Below, piece by piece: positions 56,238 to 64,000 of a stretch of DNA of 64,000 nt. The notes below the pieces were generated by a model, which ran no database searches, was not told where the DNA came from, and worked only from the letters and a program-made list of their open reading frames with translations. The first letter of the stretch is position 1. Every line of letters begins with the position of its first letter. The stretch comes from UBA7672 sp963718145 (GTDB lineage Bacteria > Pseudomonadota > Alphaproteobacteria > Caulobacterales > Hyphomonadaceae), in contig CAVQYJ010000012.1 of the NCBI GenBank assembly GCA_963718145.1, positions 434,001 to 498,000 of the forward strand, in the 5' to 3' direction. The position numbers and the translations under genes are program-made.

Positions 56238-57584
56238 ATGTTCGAGAAAATCCTCATCGCGAACCGGGGCGAGATCGCCCTTCGGGTCCTGCGCGCCTGC
56301 AAGGAAATGGGCATCAAGACGGTGGCGGTCCATTCCGAGGCCGACCGCAACGCCATGCACGTCCGCCTCGCCGACGAGAGCGTCTGCATCGGCCCCGCGC
56401 CTTCGCCGAAAAGCTACCTCAACATCCCCGCGATCGTGACGGCGGCGCAGATCACGCACGCCGACGCGATCCACCCCGGCTACGGCTTCTTGTCCGAGAA
56501 CGCGAAGTTCGCGGAGATCGTCGAGAAGCACAAGATCACCTTCATCGGCCCGAAGCCCGAACACATCCGGATGATGGGCGACAAGATCACCGCGAAGGAA
56601 ACGATCAAGGAAGCCGGCGTGCCCGTCGTTCCGGGATCGGACGGCGCGGTGGAATCCGTCGAGGACGCCAGGGCGTCGGCCAAGCGCATCGGCTATCCCG
56701 TGCTGATCAAGGCGACGGCGGGCGGCGGCGGGCGTGGCATGAAGGTCGCCCGCTCGGTGGATGAAGTCGAAGAAGCCTTCCTTACCGCGCGCACCGAGGC
56801 GAAAGCCGCCTTCGGCAATGACAGCGTCTACATGGAGAAATATCTCGGCAAGCCCCGGCACATCGAAATCCAGGTCGTCGCCGACAGCCATGGCAACGTC
56901 ATCCATCTCGGCGAGCGCGACTGCTCGCTGCAGCGCCGCCACCAGAAGGTGTTCGAGGAAGCCCCCTCGCCCGTCATCGATGCCCTCGCCCGCGCCGCCA
57001 TCGGCAAGACCGTCACCACCGCCATCCGCAAGCTCGGCTATCTCGGCGTCGGCACGATCGAATTCCTCTACGAGAACGGCGAATTCTATTTCATCGAGAT
57101 GAACACGCGCCTGCAGGTCGAGCATCCGGTCACCGAGATGATCACCCACGTCGACCTCGTGCAGGAACAGATTCGCATCGCTGCCGGCCTGGAACTCTCG
57201 ATCCGGCAGAAGGACGTGATCATCGACGGCCACTCCATCGAGGTCCGCATCAACGCCGAGAACCCGGAAACCTTCGCGCCCTCGCCTGGCCTGATCACCG
57301 ACTTTCACGCGCCGGGCGGCCTCGGCGTGCGTCTCGATAGCGCTGTCTATTCCGGCTACCGCGTGCCGCCCTATTACGACAGCCTGATCGGCAAGCTGAT
57401 CGTCCACGCTCCTACACGCCTCGAAGCCCTCGCCCGCATGCGCCGCGCGCTGGGCGAGATCGTCGTCGGCGGCGTCGAGACGACGCTGCCCCTGCACCGG
57501 AGACTTGTGGACAACAAGGACATCCAGGCCGGCGATTATGACATCCACTGGCTCGAAGGCTTCCTGAAGCCGAAGGCGAAGTAG
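56238..57584 (+). CDS. accC: Biotin carboxylase subunit of acetyl-CoA carboxylase
   Basis: 448 residues. Signatures: FEKILIANRGEIALRVLRAC, IHPGYGFLSENAKFAEI, IKATAGGGGRGMKVARS (ATP-grasp Gly loop), ERDCSLQRRHQKVFEEAPSP, and FIEMNTRLQVEHPVTEM with catalytic Glu/Asn/Arg. It carboxylates biotin on AccB with bicarbonate and ATP. Last gene of aroQ-accB-accC here; a TonB-dependent receptor follows after 176 bp. Confidence 0.97.
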   Translation: MFEKILIANRGEIALRVLRACKEMGIKTVAVHSEADRNAMHVRLADESVCIGPAPSPKSYLNIPAIVTAAQITHADAIHPGYGFLSENAKFAEIVEKHKITFIGPKPEHIRMMGDKITAKETIKEAGVPVVPGSDGAVESVEDARASAKRIGYPVLIKATAGGGGRGMKVARSVDEVEEAFLTARTEAKAAFGNDSVYMEKYLGKPRHIEIQVVADSHGNVIHLGERDCSLQRRHQKVFEEAPSPVIDALARAAIGKTVTTAIRKLGYLGVGTIEFLYENGEFYFIEMNTRLQVEHPVTEMITHVDLVQEQIRIAAGLELSIRQKDVIIDGHSIEVRINAENPETFAPSPGLITDFHAPGGLGVRLDSAVYSGYRVPPYYDSLIGKLIVHAPTRLEALARMRRALGEIVVGGVETTLPLHRRLVDNKDIQAGDYDIHWLEGFLKPKAK

Positions 57585-57760
57585 CGCCGGGACGCTGCTG
57601 CTTACGGCCATGCACTTCTTCGGGAAAGCCGCCATCGGCAACGCGGAACGCTTCTCGCCTGGTTGGCGAGTCTCCATTGACAGCCGAGACGCCACGACGA
57701 CACCGTCGATTAACAACGGGCAACAAGGCCCGGGACGGGATTTTCGAGGGGAGTTGGGTG

Positions 57761-60607
57761 ATGCAGCGTTCGCTTCGCACCAGTATTCGAGTGAGCTTGC
57801 AGGCGTTGGCGCTCGCCGCCACGTTGTGTGCGCCGGCCCTGGCGCAGGAGACGGACACCGTCGTTGTCACCGGCTCGCGCATCCGCGTCGACCCGCTTGA
57901 GCAGACACAGCCGATCATCACCCTTGGCGGCGAAGAAATCGACAAGACCGGCCTGAGCTCCACCGCTGACGTGCTGCAACGCCTTCCGGTTTCCTCGGGC
58001 GGCCTCAACCAGCGCAACAACAATTCCGGCAACTTCGGCAACCCGCCCGATGGCGGCGGCGTCGGCGCAGGCGCGGCAGAAATCGACCTGCGCTATCTCG
58101 GCTCCCGCCGCGTGCTCGTCCTCGTTGACGGGCTGCGCTGGGTGCAGGGCGCTTCGGCGTCGGGCGTCCCCGGCTCAGTCGACCTCAACACCATTCCGGT
58201 CGGAATGATCGACCGTATCGAGGTGCTGCAGGAAGGCGCCTCCCCGATCTACGGCTCCGACGCCATCGCCGGCGTCGTCAACATCATCACCAAGAGGAAC
58301 CAGCAGGGCATCGAGGCAAGCGCCCAGGTCGGCGGCTATGTCGAGGAAGGTGACGGCCTCACCAAGGAGTACAATCTCAGCTTCGGCATCAACGACAACT
58401 CAACGCGCGCCGTGCTGGGCATCAACTATGTCGATCAGGATGGCGTCCTGGCCGCGGACCGCAACGTTTCGCAATTCCCCACGCCCGGCGCGACCTCGTG
58501 CCTGGCCGGCGGATGCTCGTCGGGTACGCCGCTGGGCCGCTTCATCGTCCGCGATCCCAATACGGCCACCAATCTGGATCTGACGCTCAAGGCGGCGCTG
58601 ACGCCGGGAACGCGCCCGACCTACGTACCCGCCGCCCCGACAGGGGCCGCGTCCAGCTTCAAGGCGTTCACCACGGCAGACCGCTTCAATTTCCAGCCCT
58701 TCAATTTCGTCGTCACCCCGTCCGAGCGCCTCGGCGTCTTCGGCCTCGTGACGCATGAGTTTGCGAACAACCTGCGCTTCATGGGCAAGGGCACGTACGT
58801 CAACCGGCGCTCGGCCAACCAGGCGGCGCCTCTGCCGCTGTTCGTCGGACCCGACGCGGGCAACGGCAACCTGCTCGACCAGATCAGCATCGACGCCACC
58901 AACCCCTTCAACCCGTTCGGCTTTACCCTCGCACCCGGCACGCTGACCTTTGTCGGCCGCCGCCTCATCGAAGCCGGCCCGCGGTTCTATGAACAGAACG
59001 TCGATACCTGGAACCTCACCGGCTCGTTGCAGGGCGATTTCGAAGCCCTGGGCACGGACTGGTACTGGGACGTCAACGCCGTCTGGTCGCGCAACAGCGC
59101 CGAACAGCGCTTCACCGGCAACGTCAACGCCCAACGCGTCCAGCAGGCTCTCGGCCCGGTCGCCCTGTGCACGGCGCCGTGCGTGCCGCTCAACCTCTTC
59201 GGCGGCGCCGGCACGATCACGCCGAACCAGCTCGCCTTCATCGGCTTCGTCCAGCAGGACACGTCCGAGCAGGAGTTGCGCGACTACAGCGCCAACATCA
59301 CCGGCGAAGTGTTCCAGCTTCCGGCAGGTCCGCTTGAAATCGCGCTCGGCATCGAGCGCCGCGAAACGGAAGGCTTTTTCCAGCCCGACGCCATCGTGGC
59401 GGCAGGCCTCTCCTCCGACATTCCCGCCCAGCCGGCTCGCGGCGTGGTCAACGTCGATGAAGCCTATCTCGAAGTGCGTGTCCCGATCCTCAAGGACATG
59501 ACCCTGGCCCGGGAACTCTCGTTCAGCGTGGCTGGACGCACGTTCGACTACTCCACCTTCGGGCGCGACCGCACCATCAAGGCCGGTCTTACCTGGCGGC
59601 CAACCGACGATGTGCTCGTCCGCACGAGTTGGGGCGAGGGCTTCCGCGCCCCCTCGATCGGCGAACTGTTCGGCACCGCCTCGCGCTTCGACCAGGAAGT
59701 CGTCGATCCGTGCTCGGACTTCCTCGGCCTCGCCGGCGGACCCGTTCGCAGCGCCACCATCCGCGCCAACTGCGTCGCCCGCGGCGTGCCGGTCAACGGA
59801 TCGTACGTCCAGCTCAACCCGCAGATCTCCGTCATCACCAGCGGCAACCCTGCCTTGACGCCGGAAACAAGCGAGTCGTGGAATGCCGGCGTCGTGTGGG
59901 ACCCTGAGTTCCTGCGCGACCAGTACTGGACCCGTGGCATGACGTTCGAGGTCAACTATGCCGACATCGAAGTGGACGGCGCGATCCAGGCCCAGAACGG
60001 CCAGGCGCTGCTTGACCGCTGCGCGGCGACCCTCGATCTCCTTGCCTGCAACACCATCACCCGCACCGCGTCGGGCCAGGTGGCCGGCATCGCCAACCCG
60101 CTGATCAACATCGGCGGCGTCGCGACCAAGCAGGTCGACTTCACCGTCACCTATGGCCTGCCGGAAACCTCGATCGGCACGTTCGACCTGCGCCTCAACG
60201 CGGCGCACCTCGACGAGTTCACCGAGTTCGTGCCGACCTCGACCGGCCTCGCACCTGTCTCGCGCGAAGGCACGGAACGCGGCAGCCCGGACCAGGGCTT
60301 CCCGGAATGGAAAGCCTCGCTCGGCCTCGACTGGGCCTTTGGCGGCTTCGGCGGCTCGCTGCTGACGCGCTACATCTCCGACATCAGCGAGCCCGGCAAC
60401 ACGCTGGACTCGGTCACCTACTTCGACGCCCAGTTCCGCTGGACGCCGGACTACTTCGGCGAGCGCACCAGCTTCGCCATCGGCGTGCTCAACCTGACCG
60501 ATGAAGATCCGCCGGCATGCTTCACCTGCGGCCTCAACAACTTCGACCCGACGACCTATGATCCCCCGGGCCGCTTCGCCTACATCCGCGTGGCGTACAA
60601 GGACTGA
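57761..60607 (+). CDS. TonB-dependent outer-membrane receptor
   Basis: 948 residues from ATG 57761 with a signal peptide (LQALALAATLCAPALAQE). A TonB box-like start (TDTVVVTGSRIR) is followed by a plug domain (ADVLQRLPVSSGG, GSRRVLVLVDGLRWV, VLQEGASPIYGSDAIAGVVN) and a 22-strand barrel ending DPPGRFAYIRVAYKD, with the C-terminal aromatic-rich barrel signal. It imports a ligand using TonB energy; substrate unknown. The start at 57761 has a Shine-Dalgarno (GAGGGGAG); an upstream frame from 57677 is not signal-like. Inserted between accC and aat, which are neighbours in relatives. Confidence 0.93.
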   Translation: MQRSLRTSIRVSLQALALAATLCAPALAQETDTVVVTGSRIRVDPLEQTQPIITLGGEEIDKTGLSSTADVLQRLPVSSGGLNQRNNNSGNFGNPPDGGGVGAGAAEIDLRYLGSRRVLVLVDGLRWVQGASASGVPGSVDLNTIPVGMIDRIEVLQEGASPIYGSDAIAGVVNIITKRNQQGIEASAQVGGYVEEGDGLTKEYNLSFGINDNSTRAVLGINYVDQDGVLAADRNVSQFPTPGATSCLAGGCSSGTPLGRFIVRDPNTATNLDLTLKAALTPGTRPTYVPAAPTGAASSFKAFTTADRFNFQPFNFVVTPSERLGVFGLVTHEFANNLRFMGKGTYVNRRSANQAAPLPLFVGPDAGNGNLLDQISIDATNPFNPFGFTLAPGTLTFVGRRLIEAGPRFYEQNVDTWNLTGSLQGDFEALGTDWYWDVNAVWSRNSAEQRFTGNVNAQRVQQALGPVALCTAPCVPLNLFGGAGTITPNQLAFIGFVQQDTSEQELRDYSANITGEVFQLPAGPLEIALGIERRETEGFFQPDAIVAAGLSSDIPAQPARGVVNVDEAYLEVRVPILKDMTLARELSFSVAGRTFDYSTFGRDRTIKAGLTWRPTDDVLVRTSWGEGFRAPSIGELFGTASRFDQEVVDPCSDFLGLAGGPVRSATIRANCVARGVPVNGSYVQLNPQISVITSGNPALTPETSESWNAGVVWDPEFLRDQYWTRGMTFEVNYADIEVDGAIQAQNGQALLDRCAATLDLLACNTITRTASGQVAGIANPLINIGGVATKQVDFTVTYGLPETSIGTFDLRLNAAHLDEFTEFVPTSTGLAPVSREGTERGSPDQGFPEWKASLGLDWAFGGFGGSLLTRYISDISEPGNTLDSVTYFDAQFRWTPDYFGERTSFAIGVLNLTDEDPPACFTCGLNNFDPTTYDPPGRFAYIRVAYKD

Positions 60608-60631
60608 GGATCGACAAGCGTTGTGTTTCAA

Positions 60632-60661
60632 TCCGGGCTGGCCCCACAAGGCCGGCCCGGA
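60632..60661 (+). terminator. Strong hairpin after the TonB receptor gene
   Basis: TCCGGGCTGGCC pairs with GGCCGGCCCGGA (one G-T pair) around a 6-nt loop, 24 bp after the stop. No T run follows, so factor-independent termination is uncertain. Confidence 0.55.
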
Positions 60662-60775
60662 ATTGCGTCGGGGTGCGGCCTTCAGCCGAATTCGCAGGCC
60701 CCGTGCTGGATGCTGCAAGGGACTTTTTCACAAAGCAGCCCTACAGTGCGATCCTGAGCCACAAAGGACCGCCCC

Positions 60776-61429
60776 TTGAGCCGCGTCTTCGGCCCGAACG
60801 AGCTGCTCGACTGCTATCGCCGGGGCGTCTTCCCCATGGCGGAGGCGCGCGACGATCCGCGCCTGTTCCTCGTCGACCCGGACCTGCGCGGCGTCCTGCC
60901 GCTCGACGGCTTCCACGTCTCCCGCAGCCTGCGCAAGAAGATTCTCCGCGAACCCTTCACCATCCGCGTCGACACCGCCTTCAGCCGCGTCGTCGAGCTC
61001 TGCGCCGAGGAGGCGCCCGACCGCCCCAACACCTGGATCAACAACCCCATCCTCAACCTCTACAGCGCGCTCCACCGCATGGGCCACGCGCACAGCGTCG
61101 AGTGCTGGGAGGGAGACGAACTCGTCGGCGGCCTCTACGGCGTCAGTCTCAAGGCCGCGTTCTTCGGCGAGAGCATGTTCTCCCGCCGCACCGACGCGTC
61201 GAAAATCGCGCTCGCCCACCTCGTCGCCCGGCTCCGGCGCGGCGGCTTCCAGCTGCTGGACACGCAGTTCGTGACCACCCACCTCACCACCTTCGGCGTG
61301 GAGGAAGTCAGCCGCGAGGAATTCCACCGCCGGCTCGACCTGGCGCTCTGGCGCGACGCCGATTTCGGCGACCAGACCTATTGCTGCACCGGCCCCGAGG
61401 CGCTGCAGCTGATCACCCAGACATCATAG
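60776..61429 (+). CDS. aat: Leucyl/phenylalanyl-tRNA--protein transferase
   Basis: 217 residues from TTG 60776 with Shine-Dalgarno AAAGGA (MSRVFGPNELLDCYRRGVFP). Family motifs: HVSRSLRKKI, AHSVECWEGDELVGGLYGVS, FFGESMFSRRTDASKIAL and FQLLDTQFVTTHLTTFGVEE. It adds Leu or Phe to N-terminal Arg/Lys proteins for ClpAP degradation. Its 3' end overlaps the convergent DUF2155 gene by 52 bp. Confidence 0.95.
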   Translation: MSRVFGPNELLDCYRRGVFPMAEARDDPRLFLVDPDLRGVLPLDGFHVSRSLRKKILREPFTIRVDTAFSRVVELCAEEAPDRPNTWINNPILNLYSALHRMGHAHSVECWEGDELVGGLYGVSLKAAFFGESMFSRRTDASKIALAHLVARLRRGGFQLLDTQFVTTHLTTFGVEEVSREEFHRRLDLALWRDADFGDQTYCCTGPEALQLITQTS

Positions 61430-61827
61430 GTCGGGTGTTCCAGCGCCGACAGGCCCGGCGAGGACGCGAACATCCATCCCGAGAACAACAGGCCGTCCGG
61501 CCCGATCGGCTTGGGCCCGCGTGGCTCCTTGCCGGGCTTCTCGGACGCGGTGATGCGGTTGCTTTCCGCCGCCAGCGCGTGGATTTCGAGGAAGGCTGCG
61601 GATTCCGGCGTGTCTTCCGGCGGCGCCTGGAAACAGGCCTTCACCGTCACGCTCAGCCGCCCGAACTTCAGCGTCTCGCCCACCTTCGCCGTGAGGTCCG
61701 ACGAATTGCCGGTGATCTTGTCGAGCGCGCGCAGCTTCACGCCGGTGCGCGGCTCCAGCGCCTGTGCGCCGACGGCGGCCAGCGCCATGGCTGCGGTTGC
61801 AAGCGTGAAACGGATGAACCGGCTCAT
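61378..61827 (-). CDS. DUF2155 secreted protein
   Basis: 149 residues with a signal peptide (FTLATAAMALAAVGAQALE). DUF2155 motifs: VKLRALDKITGNSSDLTAKV, FGRLSVTVKACFQAPPEDT, and FSGWMFASSPGLSALEHPTY. This small periplasmic family is alphaproteobacterial and usually encoded between aat and mlaD/NDUFA12, as here. Function unknown. It overlaps the end of aat on the opposite strand. Confidence 0.9.
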   Translation of the reverse strand: MSRFIRFTLATAAMALAAVGAQALEPRTGVKLRALDKITGNSSDLTAKVGETLKFGRLSVTVKACFQAPPEDTPESAAFLEIHALAAESNRITASEKPGKEPRGPKPIGPDGLLFSGWMFASSPGLSALEHPTYDVWVISCSASGPVQQ

Positions 61828-61872
61828 CGGGGAGACCCTTTTTCGCTGCCGCCCCCGGCATCGCCCTCGTCG

Positions 61873-62337
61873 TCAGCTGTTGCTGTTCCCGGCCGCACTG
61901 CTGGCGACCTCTGAAAGCACGGTAAGCAGGTCGACTGACCCGCGTGTGAATTCCACCGTCCCGGTTCCATCCGCCGCCAGGTAGTCCGGCGATCCGCCGA
62001 CCATGATCCCGATATAGGCCCCGCCCAGCAGCCCGTCGCTCACCACCTGCGCGGTCGAGTCATCCGGCACCTGCACGCCGTCGCGCATGCTGAACTTCAC
62101 TACCGCCTTGTAAGACTTCGGATCGAGATCGATCGCCGTTACAGCGCCGACCTTCACGCCCGCCAGCCGCACATCGCTGCCGGTCGAGATGCCGTCGATG
62201 CGGTTGAACTTGGCCGACAGCGAATAGCTGTCGCGCGGCGCCGCCTCGCTGCGCTGCGACAGCGAGAAGAACAGGAACACCGCCGCCACGGCGACGACGG
62301 CCAGACCCACCAGCGTCTCGAACAGGCTCTCGCGCAT
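61873..62337 (-). CDS. mlaD: Outer-membrane lipid asymmetry protein MlaD
   Basis: 154 residues from ATG 62337. One N-terminal membrane helix (FETLVGLAVVAVAAVFLFFS) and the MCE domain (SAKFNRIDGISTGSDVRLAG, VKVGAVTAIDLD, GLLGGAYIGIMVGGSPDY). It binds phospholipid for MlaFEDB-type transport between membranes. Start overlaps the NDUFA12 stop by one base (TGATG), so coupled. Other mla genes are not in the window. Confidence 0.93.
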   Translation of the reverse strand: MRESLFETLVGLAVVAVAAVFLFFSLSQRSEAAPRDSYSLSAKFNRIDGISTGSDVRLAGVKVGAVTAIDLDPKSYKAVVKFSMRDGVQVPDDSTAQVVSDGLLGGAYIGIMVGGSPDYLAADGTGTVEFTRGSVDLLTVLSEVASSAAGNSNS

Positions 62338-62723
62338 CAGGGCTTCCAGGCCTCGTAGTCGCCCGAACTCTTGGCGCGCTCGCCGCCCTCGGCGAGGCTG
62401 CCCTTGGGCCGCCACGCATCCGGCGTGCCGGTGAGGTTGGGCTTGTGAGCCTTCTCCCACGACTTCCTCGGCAGCGGCTCCTTGGTCGGCGGCGTGTCCC
62501 AGGTGTGGTGCAGCCAGCCATGCCAGTCCGGCGGCACTTTCGAAGGCTCGGCATAGCCCTGGTAGATCACATAGCGCCGCTTGCGCCCGTCCCGGTTCGT
62601 CTTGCGCTCCTCGTAATACGTGTTGCCCTGGTCGTCCTTGCCGACGAGCCCCGCCCGCCGGCCGATATCGAACCGCGCGCCGATGGTTGCGCCATTCCAC
62701 CAGGTGAAGATCGCCTTCAGCAT
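62337..62723 (-). CDS. NADH:ubiquinone oxidoreductase subunit NDUFA12-type
   Basis: 128 residues from ATG 62723 (MLKAIFTWWNGATIGARFDI). NDUFA12 hallmarks: GLVGKDDQGNTYYEERKTNR, RRYVIYQGYAEPSKVPPDWH and GWLHHTWDTPPTKEPLP. An accessory subunit of complex I, found in alphaproteobacteria and mitochondria, not needed for catalysis but for stability. The nuo operon is elsewhere. A longer frame reaching 63545 is not part of the gene. Confidence 0.94.
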   Translation of the reverse strand: MLKAIFTWWNGATIGARFDIGRRAGLVGKDDQGNTYYEERKTNRDGRKRRYVIYQGYAEPSKVPPDWHGWLHHTWDTPPTKEPLPRKSWEKAHKPNLTGTPDAWRPKGSLAEGGERAKSSGDYEAWKP

Positions 62724-63079
62724 CACATCTCCGGGGGCCAACGCCCCTTTTCCTCGCCGACCAGACCCCGCGATAGCCGGATCGGGCGGCGCGAATATGG
62801 CGCCCGCGAACACATGGGTCCAGTTGGAGTTAACGTCCAGTAGCTGCTGGAGAATCTTGCGTGGGGAGGCTTGAGCAACGGGGGCGATTTCGGATTCGAC
62901 GCCCGATCTCTTGGTGGCCTTGGTGTTGGAATCCTGGGCGCTCAGGAAATACCAGGCGCCGGGCCACCAGGACGGACACCACGCATGCCGAAAAAATCTG
63001 TTGGGGCTACGCCCCAAACCCTTCAAACAAGAGACAACAAGAGCCCGCATTCGCGGGCCGTTAAAGTGCGTTCCAAGGT
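62724..63079. other. Structured intergenic region upstream of NDUFA12
   Basis: No gene. It holds a long imperfect hairpin (62912-62969: TGGTGGCC outer arm with GGCCACCA, inner TCCTG/CAGGA), a TTGGGGC-TAC-GCCCCAA hairpin at 63001-63017, and the terminator of the FGE-like gene. Part is presumably the promoter of the NDUFA12-mlaD-DUF2155 operon. Confidence 0.5.
63024..63058 (-). terminator. Intrinsic terminator of the FGE-like gene
   Basis: On the minus strand GCCCGC-GAAT-GCGGGC (63058-63043) is followed by TCTTGTTGTCTCTTG. It begins 22 bp after the stop codon at 63080. Confidence 0.75.
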
Positions 63080-64000
63080 CTAAAAACCGGTCCTGGCGAG
63101 CCGGAAGCCGAGAACGCTGCTCCGGCCCGATGGTACGATCCCGCCGCGGCTCGCCGAGCGGAGGCTCTGGGACGAGCTGCCCCAGGAACCACCGCGGATG
63201 ACGCGATCGGAGCACGAGTTGTCGTAACAATCTTCGACCCATTCCCAGACATTGCCATGCATGTCGTGAAGGCCAAATGCGTTGGCAGGATATTGGCCGA
63301 CTGGCGTCGTCTTGCCGACCGCGGAGTTGTGGTTCGCTTGCGCCGTGGAGATCGAATTCCCGAACGAGTAGGCCGTCGTCGTTCCTGCCCGGGCCGCGTA
63401 TTCCCACTCGGCTTCGGAGAGGAGACGATAGGTCTTGCCCGTCTTGCGCGACAGCCATTTTGCGTAGGCCACAGCCTCGGTCCAGGACACATTGGTCACC
63501 GGCCGCGATCCGCCGCCGAACCCGTCCGCAGTGAGCCTCGCGCACCCGCCGTCAGCGACGCAACGATCCCATTCCGCCCACGTCACTTCGTATTTGCCCG
63601 CCGCAAAGGCCGGCACGCTGACGCGCCGTTGAGTCTCATCGCTGTCACGCCCGGCCTCATTGGCAGGTGATCCCATGGTGAAGGTATCCCCGGGGATCGA
63701 CACCATCTGCGGGCAGTCCGGACAGTCTCGGAATGTCTCTCCCGCGCTGAGTGGCTCTGGCTCGCTGGGGCGGGCGCGGGCGCCGCCGCTCTGCCGTCGG
63801 CTGCTGCCCCGCCTCGCGCTTAGCCTGCTGTCTCCGCATCGAACGCAGCGGGTCCGGGCCTCGGCGGCATGCGCCCCCTTCGGGAAATCCCGAGATAGGC
63901 ATCGAACGGGCTCGGCGCCCCTGGCGACACCCCACGCCGCCTCGTCCCGCAAGCCAAGAGCGCGCCGCCGCATCGGCCTTCACCTTGTCCTCCACCAGCG
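63080..64000 (-). CDS. FGE-sulfatase (SUMF1) domain protein, partial, N-terminus scrambled
   Basis: The C-terminal ~235 residues are a clear FGE/SUMF1 fold: QMVSIPGDTFTMGSPANEAG, FAAGKYEVTWAEWDRCVAD, RPVTNVSWTEAVAYAKWLSR, YRLLSEAEWEYAARAGT, GLHDMHGNVWEWVEDCYDN and DRVIRGGSWGSSSQSLRSAS, ending GFRLARTGF. The Cys pair of true formylglycine-generating enzymes is replaced by Ser here, so catalysis of that type is not expected. Upstream of ~63790, related segments (FPKGAHAAEARTR, FDAYLG, RSMRRQQAKREAG, VEDKVKADAAARSWL) fall in different frames, so the gene is broken or badly sequenced and continues off the edge. Confidence 0.75.

Noticed and set aside
56238..57716. Minus-strand frame 55623-57716 as a gene opposite accB/accC
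   Set aside because: Antisense shadow of two well-conserved carboxylase genes.

Overview
The window looks like a high-GC alphaproteobacterial chromosome, most like the Caulobacterales/Hyphomonadales. The support is gene content: rne-amiC-mrcA-prfB, aroQ-accB-accC, aat-DUF2155-mlaD-NDUFA12, iscR with a long suf operon, a bactofilin next to an M23 peptidase, and an RNase E ending in a GWW motif. No rRNA, tRNA, CRISPR array or intact insertion sequence was recognised.

Layout. 1-11 kb: nitrogen control (glnB-glnA), a Tat-exported phospholipase C, cell-wall enzymes (PBP4-type DacB, a lytic transglycosylase lipoprotein), parE and a lipoprotein amidase. 11.2-15.5 kb: an accessory island with a 5'-truncated RHS gene, its toxin tip and immunity gene, two displaced tip/immunity remnants, an IS66 remnant, a decapitated prepilin peptidase, and several copies of a palindromic element, two of them a 132-bp inverted pair. 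15.5-21.5 kb: RhlE-type helicase, diguanylate cyclase, a three-gene methyltransferase/TfoX/membrane operon and small unknowns. 21.5-31.9 kb (minus strand): iscR, a frameshifted cysteine desulfurase, sufB, a three-gene insertion, then sufC-D-S-T-A. 32-41.5 kb: hydrolase, VOC protein, thioesterase, tyrS, a large AsmA-like protein, a Bcp-type peroxiredoxin and the M23 peptidase-bactofilin pair. 41.9-51.6 kb: prfB (with the classic +1 recoding site), PBP1A, amidase AmiC, a decayed vapBC pair and rne. 51.7-64 kb: M48 protease, DsbA-like lipoprotein, thiG/thiS, aroQ-accB-accC, a TonB-dependent receptor, aat, DUF2155, mlaD, NDUFA12 and an FGE-sulfatase-like protein cut by the right edge.

How genes work together. 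iscR and suf build Fe-S clusters. DacB, the transglycosylase, PBP1A, AmiC, the M23 peptidase and bactofilin all act on peptidoglycan or cell shape. accB/accC start fatty-acid synthesis, and mlaD maintains outer-membrane lipids. The most unusual part is the RHS island: in four places the same end of a palindromic element directly abuts the 3' end of a different broken gene. Several genes elsewhere show single-base frame breaks, which could be real decay or sequence error; prfB is the only one with a known recoding signal.
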